Positions 24,901 through 35,280 of a stretch of 62,000 bases of DNA are shown in pieces. The stretch is from the NCBI GenBank assembly GCA_905221605.1, contig CAJNDS010000780.1, positions 187,501-249,500 on the forward strand, written 5' to 3'. Every line of letters starts with the position of its first letter. Within the stretch, counting starts at the first letter, position 1. A program made the position numbers and the translations under genes. A model generated the notes under the pieces. It was given only the letters and a program-made list of their open reading frames with translations. It made no database searches and was not told where the DNA came from. The DNA is from Symbiodinium natans (lineage: Eukaryota; Sar; Dinophyceae; Suessiales; Symbiodiniaceae).

Positions 24901-27900
24901 TCTCGTAGAGATCAGGGACCCAACTCGAACAGCAGTCATTTCAGGGGCTAGGACAAGCACTGACTGCACCCTCCTAGGGATTTCTGGGGCGATGGGTCTT
25001 CGAACACCTTGGGCTGTTTGATACAGGATTTCTGTTTTCGGCAGATCAACCACAGAGTACCCAACTTCTCCGTCGAAGCAAGTTTTAGCTGGGTTTTGGG
25101 GTGGACGATGTTGGCGCAAAAGACAAGGGTCCTCTTGACGGTGTGGTCCCAGCTCCAGTGATGCTTACAGGCTATAACCCGCATCTCACGCAGTCGTACA
25201 CGATGCTTGCATGCATCGAAGGCGGATCTCTCACAACTCGAGCTCCGGGCATCGTCCACGTCCATACGGACAAGGCGAACAGGGAGACTCTTGGCTGTCG
25301 TCACAGCGTCGGTGATCTGGTCGCTGCCTCGGCATGGACGTCCAATGAGATTGGCTTTGAGGACTGCAAACGAACAGTTTTGGGGGTGCGGCGCCGCAGC
25401 ACAGCCAGCGCAGCCCGCTCTGCTTGCAGCGAGGTCTGCAACGAGACTATCTCCTGACGCTGCCGTGACATCGTGCGCACCAGCTTGAGACGGATTTCGG
25501 AGACTCAACACGAACAGAAAAGAAGTCCAACAACAGAGGTCCTCCTCCTGGTCTGCCGCTTGCTGCACCAGTCGCGCAAGGCGCCCGGCCACCGCCGCCT
25601 CCTCCACAAGATGAAGACTTCCAGATTGGAAGACTTGCTGCCAGGTCCCCATACTGCAACACGATGGATGGATTTAGCAACTCCTGGTTAAAGCCGAGAA
25701 AGAGCCAGCCAGCCTGCTTGTGCTGCCGGAGCTCAGCTTGCTCGAAGGCTTCTGCCTCTACCGCCCAAGAACAAGAACAAAAGCTATGTGTTCTCAGTTC
25801 ATATTGCATCTTGTTGTGGCCACTGAATTGTCCGCTCATAGAGAAGTAGGCATTCCGCTTTGCCTCGGCCGTCTTTGCAGCAAGACGTTCCTGGCCCCAA
25901 AGCGCAACACTGAAAGGTCCGGTGTCAGGTAACTTTGGACCTCGGGGTAGCACTCCTGGCACTAGAATCCAGCTAACCCACTCTGCCTCAGCACGATCGA
26001 TGTTGCTGGCTTTTTCAAGGACCTCGGCCTCCGCGGCGGTCAGCAAATCCTGGAGCCGAGAAAGGAATGCAATCTGCCGCCATCAGACATCAAGGCGCAT
26101 GAACACCCATCGATGACATCATTCTGACCGTCGATGTGGGTTTGTGCATGGGCCCCCGCTGCCAGGCGGGACACCTCGAGGCGGAGTTCCTCCTGCAAAG
26201 CCCGATGACTCTGATCTTCTGTGATGGACAGGTACTCGTAAGCACTCTCAGAGCGTCTCAGAGCTTCTGCACATGTTTTCTGCATCTAGCAGATCTCTCA
26301 TGAGCTTGCGCAGATTGCGCACTGCCACACGTTCATTGTCCTCACGCTCAGAGGCAGTGGACAGCCGTGACCTGGCAGCATTGGCTTCAGGGCGCCTCTA
26401 GTCACAAAAGCCCTCACAAAGCAGGTGACGCCAATGTGAAGTCTCGAGCTTCCTGAACTTCTCAAAAACTCCAAACTTGCCCAGTGAGCTCGAGCTTCGC
26501 GCTCACGAGCTTCTGATCCAGGAGTTGCTGGCTGCTGGTCTCAGGGCAGCTGACAACTTCTGTGGAGTGTCAAAATCGTGACATGAAGCACAGATGGCAA
26601 CGTGACTTTCCACCCCGCCTCTGCAGCAAGCATCTCTGACTCCTGGCCACGCTGGACGGTTCCACGAGAACCAGAAGCGCAACTTTCGAAGAGTACGTGC
26701 CTGGAACCGCAGCTCGACTTGCTGAAGTCGCTCTTCAGCCAAGATCTGGGCAGCCTATGCACAACTCCACCCAAAGGCACGTTCGCAACCGAGCCTGGCT
26801 CGGCTTGAGCTCCCTCATTTCACCCAAGGCACCTGGGCAGCCTCTGCCTGCGAAGTTACCTGCCAGGCAAATCAGCGCTTGATAATTTTGTTTGAATTTG
26901 AGAGCCTCTGCCAAGAATGAGTTCTGCCAATTCTGCAGCAAGACCTTAAGAGATCCCAAGGGTCCTGGGCACGCAGCGCTGCAATAGCAGCCTCCGCCCG
27001 CCGGCTTCTCGCCTCCTTCACTGGAAAACTGGAAAGTAAATCAAAATGTGCACACGGAAACTCGTCATACTCGTTTGACTGACTCGCCATGCCTCGCGCG
27101 CATTCGCAGCCCAGATTTCCCAGCAGCTCCTCCGATATTGATGATGTGAGCTCATGTGGGTATGCAAACGCTGAAGATGGGTTGGGTTCTTGTTTCAGGT
27201 GTGTAAAACTCAAAGCCCGAAGCATTCTGCCAGGTGTCAAAACTCAATTTGCCACGAGCTGGGAGCTGGTGGACAGCATCGTTTATGCTTTCGCATCGTT
27301 TGCAGTCCTGCGGAAGTCTCGTTGCGCAGCACGTTGGCGATGTTGCACAGCAGCCAGGCGCATGCTCACCATGGCCTGACTTCCAGAAGTTCGATGCAAA
27401 CCAGCACACATCAAAAAAGAAAACATAGGCGGCACAAACATGCCCTTAATTAATTCTTAATTACGCGACAAAGAACCGCACGCCGTCAACCAGGTGACCA
27501 AGCCGACGTGCCTACACTGACCTCCATAAGTGATGGCTCACTGGAGCGGGCAAGAGTGTGCCTTCCGTGCAGACCCTCGCAGCGGATGGACCGCCAGGCG
27601 CCAGGCGGCGAAGGCCCCGCGCCTCGTGCCCGGCGAAAGCTTCAATGCTTTGTATGCTGCGACACGCCAGAACACGCAGCCCCTTTCTACTGGAGCAGTC
27701 CGTTTAACTGAAGTCTCCCCACTTCCAGTTGCTGCAGCCTCATCGACTCCCCCGCGGAGGCTCGTGCCAAAGCCTGCACAAGGCGGGATGGGATGGCAAC
27801 GCAACTGATGGCTTTGCCAAGATGCATGATGGGTGGTGCATGTTGTGAATGATGCGGCATGCGCAGGCGAGAGCCGTGCGGGCATCCGATGGGCTTCCGA

Positions 27901-29652
27901 CTGCTAACAAGTACGAAAGAACATGAACAACCGGTCGCGCTGCGGCTTCCGAGCTTCGTCAGCGTTTTGGCTTGCCATGGCCTGTGCCACGGCACCCGCG
28001 CTCCGGTGCCGCTGGGCGTGGTGAAGTGCCACGCTGCGCCACGCAGCCCAAAGTGCACCTGGCAGTGAGGGGCTATTGCTTTGGAGCCTTTTTCCTGGTT
28101 GTCCTGGCAGACTTTGTGCGACTGCCATGATTGCAGCTAGGATGCGCTTGGCTTGAAGGTCTGTCTCCTGCCGTGGCAAGCTGATTCAGCATGAATATGG
28201 ATGAGACGCGGGTCTAGACCTCACTCGTCTGTGCAAGTACAGTTGTCCTGGACATGCCGCGCCGCAACCTTTCCAGAAAGACACCGGCGTCGGTGACAGT
28301 CTTCCTGGAAGAATGCAAGAGAAGACATGATGCCTTTCGTATAGGAAACACAGCAGGCCACATGGACATGCATGGATGACATGCCTACATCTGTATTAGG
28401 TGTGCGACGAAATCATCTCGCTATTTCACCGGCAATGGGTATGGGGAGCGGTAAACACTCACAGCCCAATTTCGTGCACTTCAGACCATTGCGGATCACG
28501 TTCCAAACTTCAAGCCATCGTTGTAAGCCCGCAATCTTGGCGTCTTGATGGCTACTTTATGGCTGCTCTTTTGGGCGACCATCTGTCTGTCTGCCGGTGT
28601 TGTAGTTGTAGTTGCTGTACAAGTGCTGCCTGGCCATCTCTACCACGAAGCAACGGTTCTAGATGTGTGGCGAACCACTCTCAGATGAAAGGTTGCCAGA
28701 TGTTGCCAGGTCCAGGTGTTCACACACAACATCGGTCTGCCCCCAGGCCTTGCCATGCAGCAGCTGCTTCCAGGCGCGCAGTGTAAGGCGAGCCATCGCA
28801 GCCATCCAAGCTGTCTCAACACCTCAAGAACTCCGTGAGCCCCTTTTGCTACGAGTTGTATCTGGGCTGTATCCCGTACTCTCCGAGCATCGAGCCGCCC
28901 ATCTCGAAGAGCGCGTCCAAGGCGTTTGAGTGCCAGCCACGGTGCGCCTGGATGTCCTGCAACGCCGTCCTAAATTGAACCGCCTGCTGCCTGCAGCAAA
29001 AAAAGGCAGGCAGGCTTCTCCTGAAGGTGGTTGCCATGGAGGTTCCGGATCTCCATCTCCAGCTGTCGCACCTGCAGCCGTGCAGGTTTCATTCGTAGTC
29101 TGTTACAGGTCAGGTCATGTTCTCTTATGATCTTACACAAGCATGATCGTGTACAACTCACAATCCACCACAACGTGACCTGCTCGGCCAGCACTGCGCG
29201 ATCTGCATCGACCTGAATGAGGCGAAGCTCCTCGGACCACGGAACACATCCCGGAAGGGATCGCAACACTCAAACACAGCCGTTCAAGTGAAAGTCCAAG
29301 TTCGTAAATGCTTTGGAAAATTGCAATTGCGCAGTGACCTAAAACCTGCGACAGGTGCGCGACGTGTGTAGTGTGGGTCTATTTAACGCGCAACACAAGA
29401 CGCTGCACCACGGACTGAGCTCCAGGCATATCCCTCCGAGAGCCGGTTCGTGGCAACCTGAGAGGAAAGGAATTTCAAGGGAACGAGAGATTCATGGAAC
29501 CCTGGTGACATTCCCTATCCCATCTCGGACCATTCTCTCAGTTCTCTCCAAGACAAATCTCGACAATGGCCGATTGTGCAGCAACGGCGCCTCCACATTC
29601 TCGCGCGCATCGCGCATGAGATTCCGGTCATTTTCCCGCTCGGCCTTCATGT
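18945..29652 (-). CDS. putative multi-exon coiled-coil / Sfi1-like repeat gene
   Basis: Across about 10.7 kb, the minus strand carries at least 20 short islands (50-150 bp) that read as charged amphipathic helices, while the DNA between them does not. Many are heptad-like coiled coil (EIVSLQTSLQAERAALAVL, QVDADRAVLAEQ, EMEIRNLHGN). Others carry an aromatic signature F/L-x-x-W(R/K), as in FAAWRLAV, LRAWKQLL and LQRWLEVW, which is the core of Sfi1-type centrin-binding repeats. Several islands are preceded by pyrimidine-AG. One intron (29072-29179) joins two islands in frame. I infer one gene, transcribed from about 29.65 kb towards 18.9 kb, for a structural protein of centrosome, basal body or fibre type. 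Start, stop and full exon chain cannot be fixed here, and more than one gene is possible. Confidence 0.45.
19245..20105 (-). CDS. downstream exon candidates of the coiled-coil gene
   Basis: Islands on the minus strand: AEHRELVTCRQAEYRASVAL (20040-20105, after TTTTGCAG), QRVERLLESLRQCLRR (about 19940-19990, after TTGCAAG) and VTERVSKLQGQLPQTMLQAC (19245-19335, after CTGCAAG). Each has a plausible AG acceptor. A last possible island (RREMQDKAASNKQVRR) is at 18945-19005. Confidence 0.35.
20946..21062 (-). CDS. exon candidate, Gln/Glu coiled coil
   Basis: Reads QRGRRVDDDQREQMEILSAQ then AQDEKWRLQQRLEARF before a stop. Strong heptad character, no proline. Confidence 0.4.
21808..22280 (-). CDS. 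exon candidates with AYDAWYY, EIRLHLQADISRLHG and EEIRRLRIELQ
   Basis: Minus strand islands: GVLAARKDASVSQAKPAQRV and AYDAWYYSCLRRTF (22165-22280), EIRLHLQADISRLHGELQSE (22010-22090), and in another frame VAMQQEEIRRLRIELQVAWH (21808-21875). Nearby at 22486-22542, AQLLDMMKEHQATNDAWEA follows a CTCAG acceptor. Confidence 0.4.
25388..25625 (-). CDS. two coiled-coil exon candidates
   Basis: LVEEAAVAGRLARLVQQAAD (25553-25625), then in another frame SEIRLKLVRTMSRQRQEIVS and LQTSLQAERAALAVLRRR (25388-25502). The second is a textbook heptad pattern. The frame change between them requires an intron. Confidence 0.45.
25712..26046 (-). CDS. cluster of three coiled-coil exon candidates
   Basis: Three islands on the minus strand: LLTAAEAEVLEKASNIDRAE (25985-26046), QERLAAKTAEAKRNAYFSM (25840-25895) and AVEAEAFEQAELRQHKQAG (25712-25775). 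They lie in one long open frame, but the sequence between them is not helical, so they are probably separate exons with introns free of stops by chance. Confidence 0.4.
26250..26400 (-). CDS. exon candidate, long charged coiled coil
   Basis: This is one of the clearest islands: EANAARSRLSTASEREDNER then VAVRNLRKLMRDLLDAENM in one frame. No proline, heptad-like leucines, balanced charge. A further helix (EDQSHRALQEELRLEVSRLA) follows at 26150-26235. Confidence 0.5.
26701..26754 (-). CDS. exon candidate, 18 codons, coiled coil
   Basis: Reads AAQILAEERLQQVELRFQ between an upstream TGCATAG acceptor and a downstream GCACGT, which would be a GC donor of the kind common in dinoflagellates. Reading straight through instead gives ARTLRKLRFWFSW, so the exon may be longer. 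Confidence 0.35.
26945..27024 (-). CDS. exon candidate, charged helix
   Basis: Reads VKEARSRRAEAAIAALRAQD on the minus strand, with a TTTTCCAG stretch just upstream. Downstream a second piece (26890-26935) reads NWQNSFLAEALKFKQNYQAL. Confidence 0.4.
27288..27378 (-). CDS. exon candidate, Arg/Ala/Gln coiled coil
   Basis: Reads AMVSMRLAAVQHRQRAAQRD then FRRTANDAKA before a stop. It is preceded by GGAAGTCAG, a plausible acceptor followed by G. Confidence 0.4.
27545..27690 (-). CDS. exon candidate with two Trp helices
   Basis: Reads VFWRVAAYKALKLSPG then TRRGAFAAWRLAVHPLRG. FAAWR matches the F/L-x-x-W-R/K core. A plus frame overlaps (27530-27808) but lacks this regularity. Confidence 0.35.
27917..28075 (-). 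CDS. exon candidate, Ala/Arg-rich helix with Trp
   Basis: Reads GALWAAWRSVALHHAQRHRS and continues AGAVAQAMASQNADEARKPQ on the minus strand. The double Trp followed by a basic helix is typical of Sfi1-like linkers. The frame is open over 27904-28179. Confidence 0.4.
28462..28530 (-). CDS. exon candidate with LQRWLEVW motif
   Basis: Reads GLQRWLEVWNVIRNGLKC. Again L-x-x-W in a helical context. Short and without certain splice sites. Confidence 0.3.
28738..28808 (-). CDS. exon candidate with Sfi1-like LRAWK motif
   Basis: Reads WMAAMARLTLRAWKQLLHGK. The L-x-x-W-K core with preceding small helix fits one Sfi1-type repeat. The frame stays open to about 28660. Confidence 0.35.
28900..28989 (-). 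CDS. exon candidate, helical
   Basis: Reads QQAVQFRTALQDIQAHRGW then HSNALDALFEM. It is preceded by a T-rich stretch and CTGCAG, as expected of an acceptor, but the phase to the previous exon is unresolved. Confidence 0.35.
29020..29071 (-). CDS. exon candidate, coiled coil, after a 108-bp intron
   Basis: Begins after ...GGCTGCAG (acceptor at 29072-29077) with GTG CGA CAG and reads VRQLEMEIRNLHGNHLQ. It continues the helix of the preceding exon. The donor at its own end is not certain. Confidence 0.5.
29180..29236 (-). CDS. exon candidate, coiled coil, with donor at 29179
   Basis: Reads EELRLIQVDADRAVLAEQ and ends at CAG, immediately followed by GTCACG on the minus strand. Joining to the next island at 29071 keeps phase 0 and the heptad pattern. 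Confidence 0.5.
29579..29652 (-). CDS. exon candidate, charged coiled coil (most upstream seen)
   Basis: Reads MKAERENDRNLMRDARENVE followed by APLL, an alternating acid/base helix with no proline until its end. It resembles the island at 26250-26400 (EREDNERVAVRNLRKLMRDL), suggesting an internal repeat in the protein. Confidence 0.45.
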
Positions 29653-32586
29653 GTATCTAAACGTAAACTGCAACTCTCTGACATGGACTCAATCTTGCCG
29701 ATTGCGAAGCATAGCAATGCATGTCCGGACGCACGACTTTTCCTTTACAATCACAGCAGATGCAGCTCTCAGGCAATCCTTTCTGCACCTCTAGGTGAGC
29801 TGCATCTGCGAAACAATTATGTACAGCAAACGTCCGGACCTAATTCACCAAGCACTTCATAACTGAACATCAAGAATCTCAGCTTGCCAATGTCCGGACA
29901 CGTCCGGTCTTTGAACAGATTCTGCTCTGGATCGCCATCACAGCCGTGTCAGCCATGAAAGACATGAACATGCAAACAGGCCCTGGCACGCCCTTGCATG
30001 ACATGCAATGACTGCTTACAGCCACGCGCAGAGACCTGCGTCGGACCCACGCGGTCATGTGGTCCTATCAGGGTCCTCTAGGGTCCTATAGAGTCCCAGC
30101 TAAAGAGCCTCTGGCAGCGCCTCGGTCTCTGAAGCTCACTTTGGCTGCCAACGGAAGCACTGCGCATCTGGAGTCCCGTCCGCCGTTGCCACAGTTGAGC
30201 CTATGGAACTGCCACAAGGGACCATCAAAGCCGGGTCTAGATGCTCTGGATGCTGGATATACCGATTTTCAGCTCAAACCGACACACACCGAAACTTGGC
30301 ACCTGGTGGCGCCAGCGCCTGCCCAGGCGGCGCCGCATAGCGGGCGAAGCCCCGGGACCGGAACTCCTTCTTGGAGCTTTGCATTGAAAACTGCATTGGC
30401 CCTGGGGCCCTAGTCAGCATCTGGACGTCTTCCGGTATCTCTTAAGTTTGTGCGCACCTCATCCTTGCCAAACTCTGCGGCCACGAAGATGTAGCACAGG
30501 CCCTGCAGCAGAGGATGTGCAGGGGATGCTTGGGACAGCCTTCATGAGACAGACGGCTATTCGAGCAGGATTGCAAGATTGGCTCTCCGTGCTCCACAAA
30601 CACCTGCCTGAAAACTCCCCTTTGGAGTCACAGCAATGCCTGCACAAGCACCTGCACCGAGTCAAAAAGAAGCAGGGAATGAGAACACACAAGTCGTGAC
30701 AAGGCAGTGTACAACTGTTTCATGGTCGCTTCGATCCTCTTAGGTCAAACTGCTTGTATGGAAGCATAGATGCGGCAGTGCCGTTCCACCATTCAAGTTG
30801 CACTGAAGGAACATTACCAATATTACCACATGTTGAACTACAAGATTAACACGTTCGAGAGAGGTGGGGGGCGCATCCTCAGCCTCTCTCCCCCCACCCC
30901 GGAGCCCCTGTACAACGCGTGCCCGTGCATCGCGCAAGAACATGCAAGGCAAGAAACAGCACTTTGAAAGCGGGCATCGATGGCAGCGGCACGAAATGTG
31001 ATGACTATGCTTCCAGAGCATCTCAGTGGGTTTTGTCAGAGCCTGACAGCTTTCCACATTCCTGTCGCCAAACCTTTCCATGTTCTTCTAGCCAAACACT
31101 CTCGGATGTTGTCCGATTAGAGTTTGGCTTGCACCGCCATCATCGGCATCAACTTCAGGACTGCGACGACAATGCGTACAAGCAATGTTCGGCCAACACA
31201 GGAATCGGGAGGCAAAAGACAATCTCAGAAAACTCCCCTTTGGTGAAAATGCCTGGCGGCAGCGAGAGGCACTCCCACGCAGCATCATCCATCGTACATC
31301 CTGCGCAAAGCGAAAAACTCCCGAGCCCAGGACACTCAAAATGCTCCTCGAGTTGCTATTAATGTAGACTAGGGAATGCAAGTATCAAGTTGCTTCAGGA
31401 ACAAGGGTGTTGTCAAACAACATAACCACTGTCTAGAATTGTGCACTGCACAAGCCTCAACGACAAGAAACCGACGAAACACTTCACTTGACACCGACAT
31501 ACCCTTGCAAAGACAACCTACACAGGGCTGGGAGCTGCCCAACATGCGGACTCGCTGGACGTCCTAGTTTTTGGAGGCCCTCCAGCCGCCGCCCATCACT
31601 ATCAATGCAATCGCCTGCAACATGTCGGGCTTTCCACCAAAACTGTGTAATTCTCGCACTGAGCGCCCTCTTGCGAGCATGGTCGGGCGTTGCGCAGCTT
31701 TGTACAAATCTTCTACCAGTGCCCCAGGCCTTCTCCAACATGGTGAAGCGAACCTCCGGCTTCAGTCAGGAATAGCATTGCACATGACAGTTGCAAGTTT
31801 AGGGGGTCTCTTACGAATTGCGGAAAGGGAATGGCAATTGCCTGCTCACCCTTGAACCCTTGACACAATGCTCCAACTCTTTCCTTCGTCCAGTCCAGCA
31901 ACGGGCCACGGGCGAGCTGGCAAACAAGCCCGGCAGGCCAAAGGCCAAAGGGCACTTCTTTACTCAGTGGTTGACCGTGAATCGTCGAAATGATGGTCCA
32001 GTCGGGCAGAAAAAAACTAGAAGACGTCAAAGATACTCCGAGAGCGGACTTACGAGCAGGGCGGACGCAAGCTCGAGGCTCCCGTAAATGGCAAGCGGCG
32101 TTTTTGTTGGCCCTCTAAGGTCAGAGAGGGGGGCGGCTGCCTCAAGGCCGGAGGTATCCGGGATTGAGGCCCTTCAAGTCCTGTTTGCCCCAAAACTCCC
32201 GCACACTCCCGTAGGCTTTCGTGACATGGACTAACAAAGGTCAGCTACAAGGAGCGACCGAGGAACGAAGGTACACGGCATGCACCCATGCACCAACAAG
32301 GGAATGAAGTAATGAAGCACTGGACTTGCAGACCAGGTGTTCTGGGTAACAAGGTCACAACCCCAATTCCGCGGACTGAAAGCTCGGGAAGACTTGCAAG
32401 ATCCCACGGAAATTGGGGAACAGTGCATGAAATCCTGCAGCTGCTCTATGAGCGACGAATTGCACTGCTTGAATACTTGTCGCTGCTTCCGATGTTGAAG
32501 CATGACTGTAGCAACGCGATACAAAGTGGCTGCTGCTGATGCAAAGTAGCTGCTGCTGACTGCACAAGTGCTACAACAGAAAACAT
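29653..32586. other. unassigned DNA
   Basis: Mixed short frames. A minus frame at 31570-31735 (LVEDLYKAAQRPTMLARGRS) could be one more exon, but competing frames are equally open. Several copies of GTCCGGAC lie at 29720-29910. Confidence 0.4.
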
Positions 32587-32799
32587 GTGGCAAATCTACC
32601 CGCTTCTCCGAACCCTCAAACAGCCTTCAGCGTCACGCTGCTCCGCCACGTACATCGATGGCTCCGGTGCCACGAGGAAATGCCGCTGTTGGGAGAGGAT
32701 GTCCTGACACAAGGCACATGCCTGGATATGCTACACACTACCAGCACTGCAAGCTTCCAAGTCGACATCGAGCTGAGCCAGCATGCCCATGAACATTGA
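32587..32799 (+). CDS. possible exon, unknown
   Basis: This plus frame of 70 codons ends in a stop. The part TLLRHVHRWLRCHEEMPLLG followed by EDVLTQGTCLDML looks more protein-like than its surroundings. A longer minus frame overlaps it. No domain recognised. Confidence 0.2.
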   Translation: MANLPASPNPQTAFSVTLLRHVHRWLRCHEEMPLLGEDVLTQGTCLDMLHTTSTASFQVDIELSQHAHEH

Positions 32800-33317
32800 G
32801 GACGGCCAAAGGAGAAGACATTAGCTGACAAGTTTTTGCTATGTTTGCTAGATGTTCCAGAATAGTCCGAAACAAAACATCCCATCGCCTGGCCAATGAG
32901 CGCTGCCGGCTTCAGGGATTTGGGCCCGAGCCCCAGAGGCCAAGAGCCTGGCCAAGGTGCTCGCAAATAGAATGCCTTGACTACGGGGCTCCATCTTCCT
33001 CTCCGGCTCCCTCTGCTACCCTCTGCTTCTTTGAGCCTCAAAACAAAAATGCTGTACTTGTGTCTCTTCCATTGCCTGAGTCCTCCCGGCCAAAGATGTC
33101 TGCGAAGACCTGTCTCTCGAAGTGGCAAGCCACCAATTCACAAATCCGCCGAGGCCTCGGGCCGGAGGTGTATAGGTTGTCAGAACAGGCACCCCCCTCC
33201 AAATCCTCCCCCCACACCCAGAGCCCTTTTTCGGACCCCTTTTTTTCAAATGGGTACCCCTCCTGTCCGCAAGCGGACGGTTCGCCAGCACCAGAGGCAG
33301 TTGAAGCCCCTCCCAGC

Positions 33318-33535
33318 AGGGCCCCCCCCCCCACCCCGCCCCTCCCCCCCCCCACCCCCGCCCCCCCACCCCCCCCACCCTCCCGCCCGCCTCCTCCCTA
33401 CCCAACTCACCCTTCCCCCCCACCCCCCACCCCCTCCCCCCCCCCGCCCCCCCCCCGATCTCCCCCTCCCCCCCCCCCCCCCCCCCCCCCCCCTCCCCCC
33501 ACCCACCTCCCCCCTCCCCCCCACCCTTCCGAAGC
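33318..33535. repeat. C-rich strand-asymmetric tract
   Basis: About 215 bp almost entirely C with scattered A, T and rare G, for example pure C at about 33471-33492. The minus strand is correspondingly G-rich. Long Pro-rich (plus) and Gly-rich (minus) frames across it are artefacts. Confidence 0.95.
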
Positions 33536-33581
33536 GTCGCCTTAAACCTTGCAAACCTGGCTCAACCCTACGATCACGGCC

Positions 33582-33706
33582 GAACCCTAAACCCAAAAAA
33601 ACCCTCAACCCCAAAGCGTGAACCTTGAGCCCTAAACTAACCCTCAACCCCAAACCATAAACCATAAACCCGGAACCCTCAACCCTCAACCCTCAACCCA
33701 ACCCTT
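33582..33706. repeat. degenerate telomere-like CCCTAAA/CCCTCAA block
   Basis: CCCTAAACCC, CCCTCAACCC and ACCATAAACC variants in series, directly after the C-rich tract. Same strand orientation as 2480-2630. Confidence 0.65.
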
Positions 33707-34591
33707 ATTGCTTGGGGTCCAGCGACTTGGGCACTGCGGAATCACCATGCTCACGCGGATGCGCTGGGCCGGGCCGAGGCGGGTCGCGTAGCGTTAAAAT
33801 TATCATGTACCAGCAAGCCCTTCCATAGGGATCACAGCACTCCATGCAGCATGCTAGCACAAGTTCATGAAAGCCAGCGCTTGAAATCCCGCAGCCCGCC
33901 TCCGCGTCACCCAAAGCAACACGAACAGCTTTGGGCGCCACGTGATCACCTTGATCAACGTGAAGTGCATGAAGCAGATGAGATAAACACATGAAACACT
34001 CAGCTCTACAATTGAGTGGTGCCCCAGCCTTCTCCTGTTGCCAAACCCAAGGACAAGCGTAGCAGCGGCATGTCGATTGTCCCGCCTCCGACCTCACAGC
34101 GTCAGCTCCGAAACTTTACAGCGTCAACTCCGAAACTTAAGAGCTGCTCGGGTGAGCCCAGCCATCTGAGATCAAAACCATGTCCTTGCATGTGCGTACT
34201 TGTCCTTACTCCACGGTCCCCTCTGTGGCCGGCTGCCCAACCCGGAAGCGTCACCAAATCGGCTCCTCCTGTGCTAGTCACGTGCCTTTCCCTCCCGGAA
34301 GCTACTTGAGCAAACTCTCCCTGAAAGTACAATCTGTTGATAGACACGCGACGCCAACTGCTCGAATACGAGGAGCATCACCTCACTCAGACATTTCTAA
34401 GTTCAGAGAACTCCCTAAGGCCTTAGGCCGCTTGGTGTTTACACCATCAGTTTAGATCCCCACATTTTTCCAAGGTTTAGCGGCGCGCATATCCAAGCGA
34501 GGCTCAGAGAGGTAGCCAAAAAAAACTACTGCCACTGACAAACGAACTTCGTCACGGAACTTTTCTCTCATCCTGGTAGTAACCTGCTCCC
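33707..34591. other. unassigned DNA
   Basis: Short overlapping frames on both strands, nothing recognised. Confidence 0.4.
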
Positions 34592-34758
34592 TTGAGACCA
34601 GCAAACATTGACAGGGAAAGACTGGGCAGAGAGGCGCTTCAAAAGTTCCGGGTTGCCACTTTCAAGGATTCTCCTCAAAAACTGTCTCCATCCCACAGGA
34701 TCTGTTTAGGGTCTGACTTGAAGGATGCCTTCATGAGATGCCCCGAAGCTTTCGGCGT

Positions 34759-35097
34759 TCAGCCCAGGGCACGTACCACCCTGTCGCCAGGGCGGAGGCC
34801 AAACAACAGCTCTGCCGCTGGCCAGTTGATAACCTCGGCTTCGGGGGCGACCATGGATGAACGTAGAACCCCACAGCTGCGTGTGTTTGCCCCAAGAAGC
34901 TCCGTTTTGCAGCCTCCCTGCAGTCCTGTCACTGAGTTGGCGGAGCCGGAGTCCACCAAAGCAGGAACTGTAAGCTGCGATGCAGCAGCGAAACCTGTGA
35001 GGAAGTTGCTTGGTGGCAGGCTGCGGTAGCCTTCGAAGCTATGCAGGATGCAGTTTCCCTGGAGACCATCTTGGCTCCATCTTCTCAGCAGTTAGAA
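34759..35097 (-). CDS. possible aspartic-protease-like fragment
   Basis: A minus frame open for about 113 codons contains TVPALVDSGSANSVTG. It resembles the active-site strand of retropepsin-type aspartic proteases (hydrophobic-hydrophobic-D-S/T-G-S/A). A downstream ILG/G-D-like element is not clear and no integrase or reverse transcriptase adjoins it, so this may be coincidence or an old LTR-element relic. A plus frame (34592-35029) covers the same DNA. Confidence 0.2.
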
Positions 35098-35280
35098 CCC
35101 CCGCTCCATGAAATGAACATCTCCCCATCTCTGAAGCAAGCCTCTCGTCTGAGGGGCGTGAAGCACCTCCACCTGATGAAGCAAGCCGTGCTTGAGGCGG
35201 GGAATCAGGCAAGTGTGGCTCGAACTGCAGTGCTTGCAAGAAGCCGATGGCTAGCAGCTGATGTGTTAGACCCTTAGTAG

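Noticed and set aside
32841-33689. Pro-rich (plus) and Gly-rich (minus) frames of 130-234 codons
   Set aside because: Produced by the almost pure C tract at 33318-33535.
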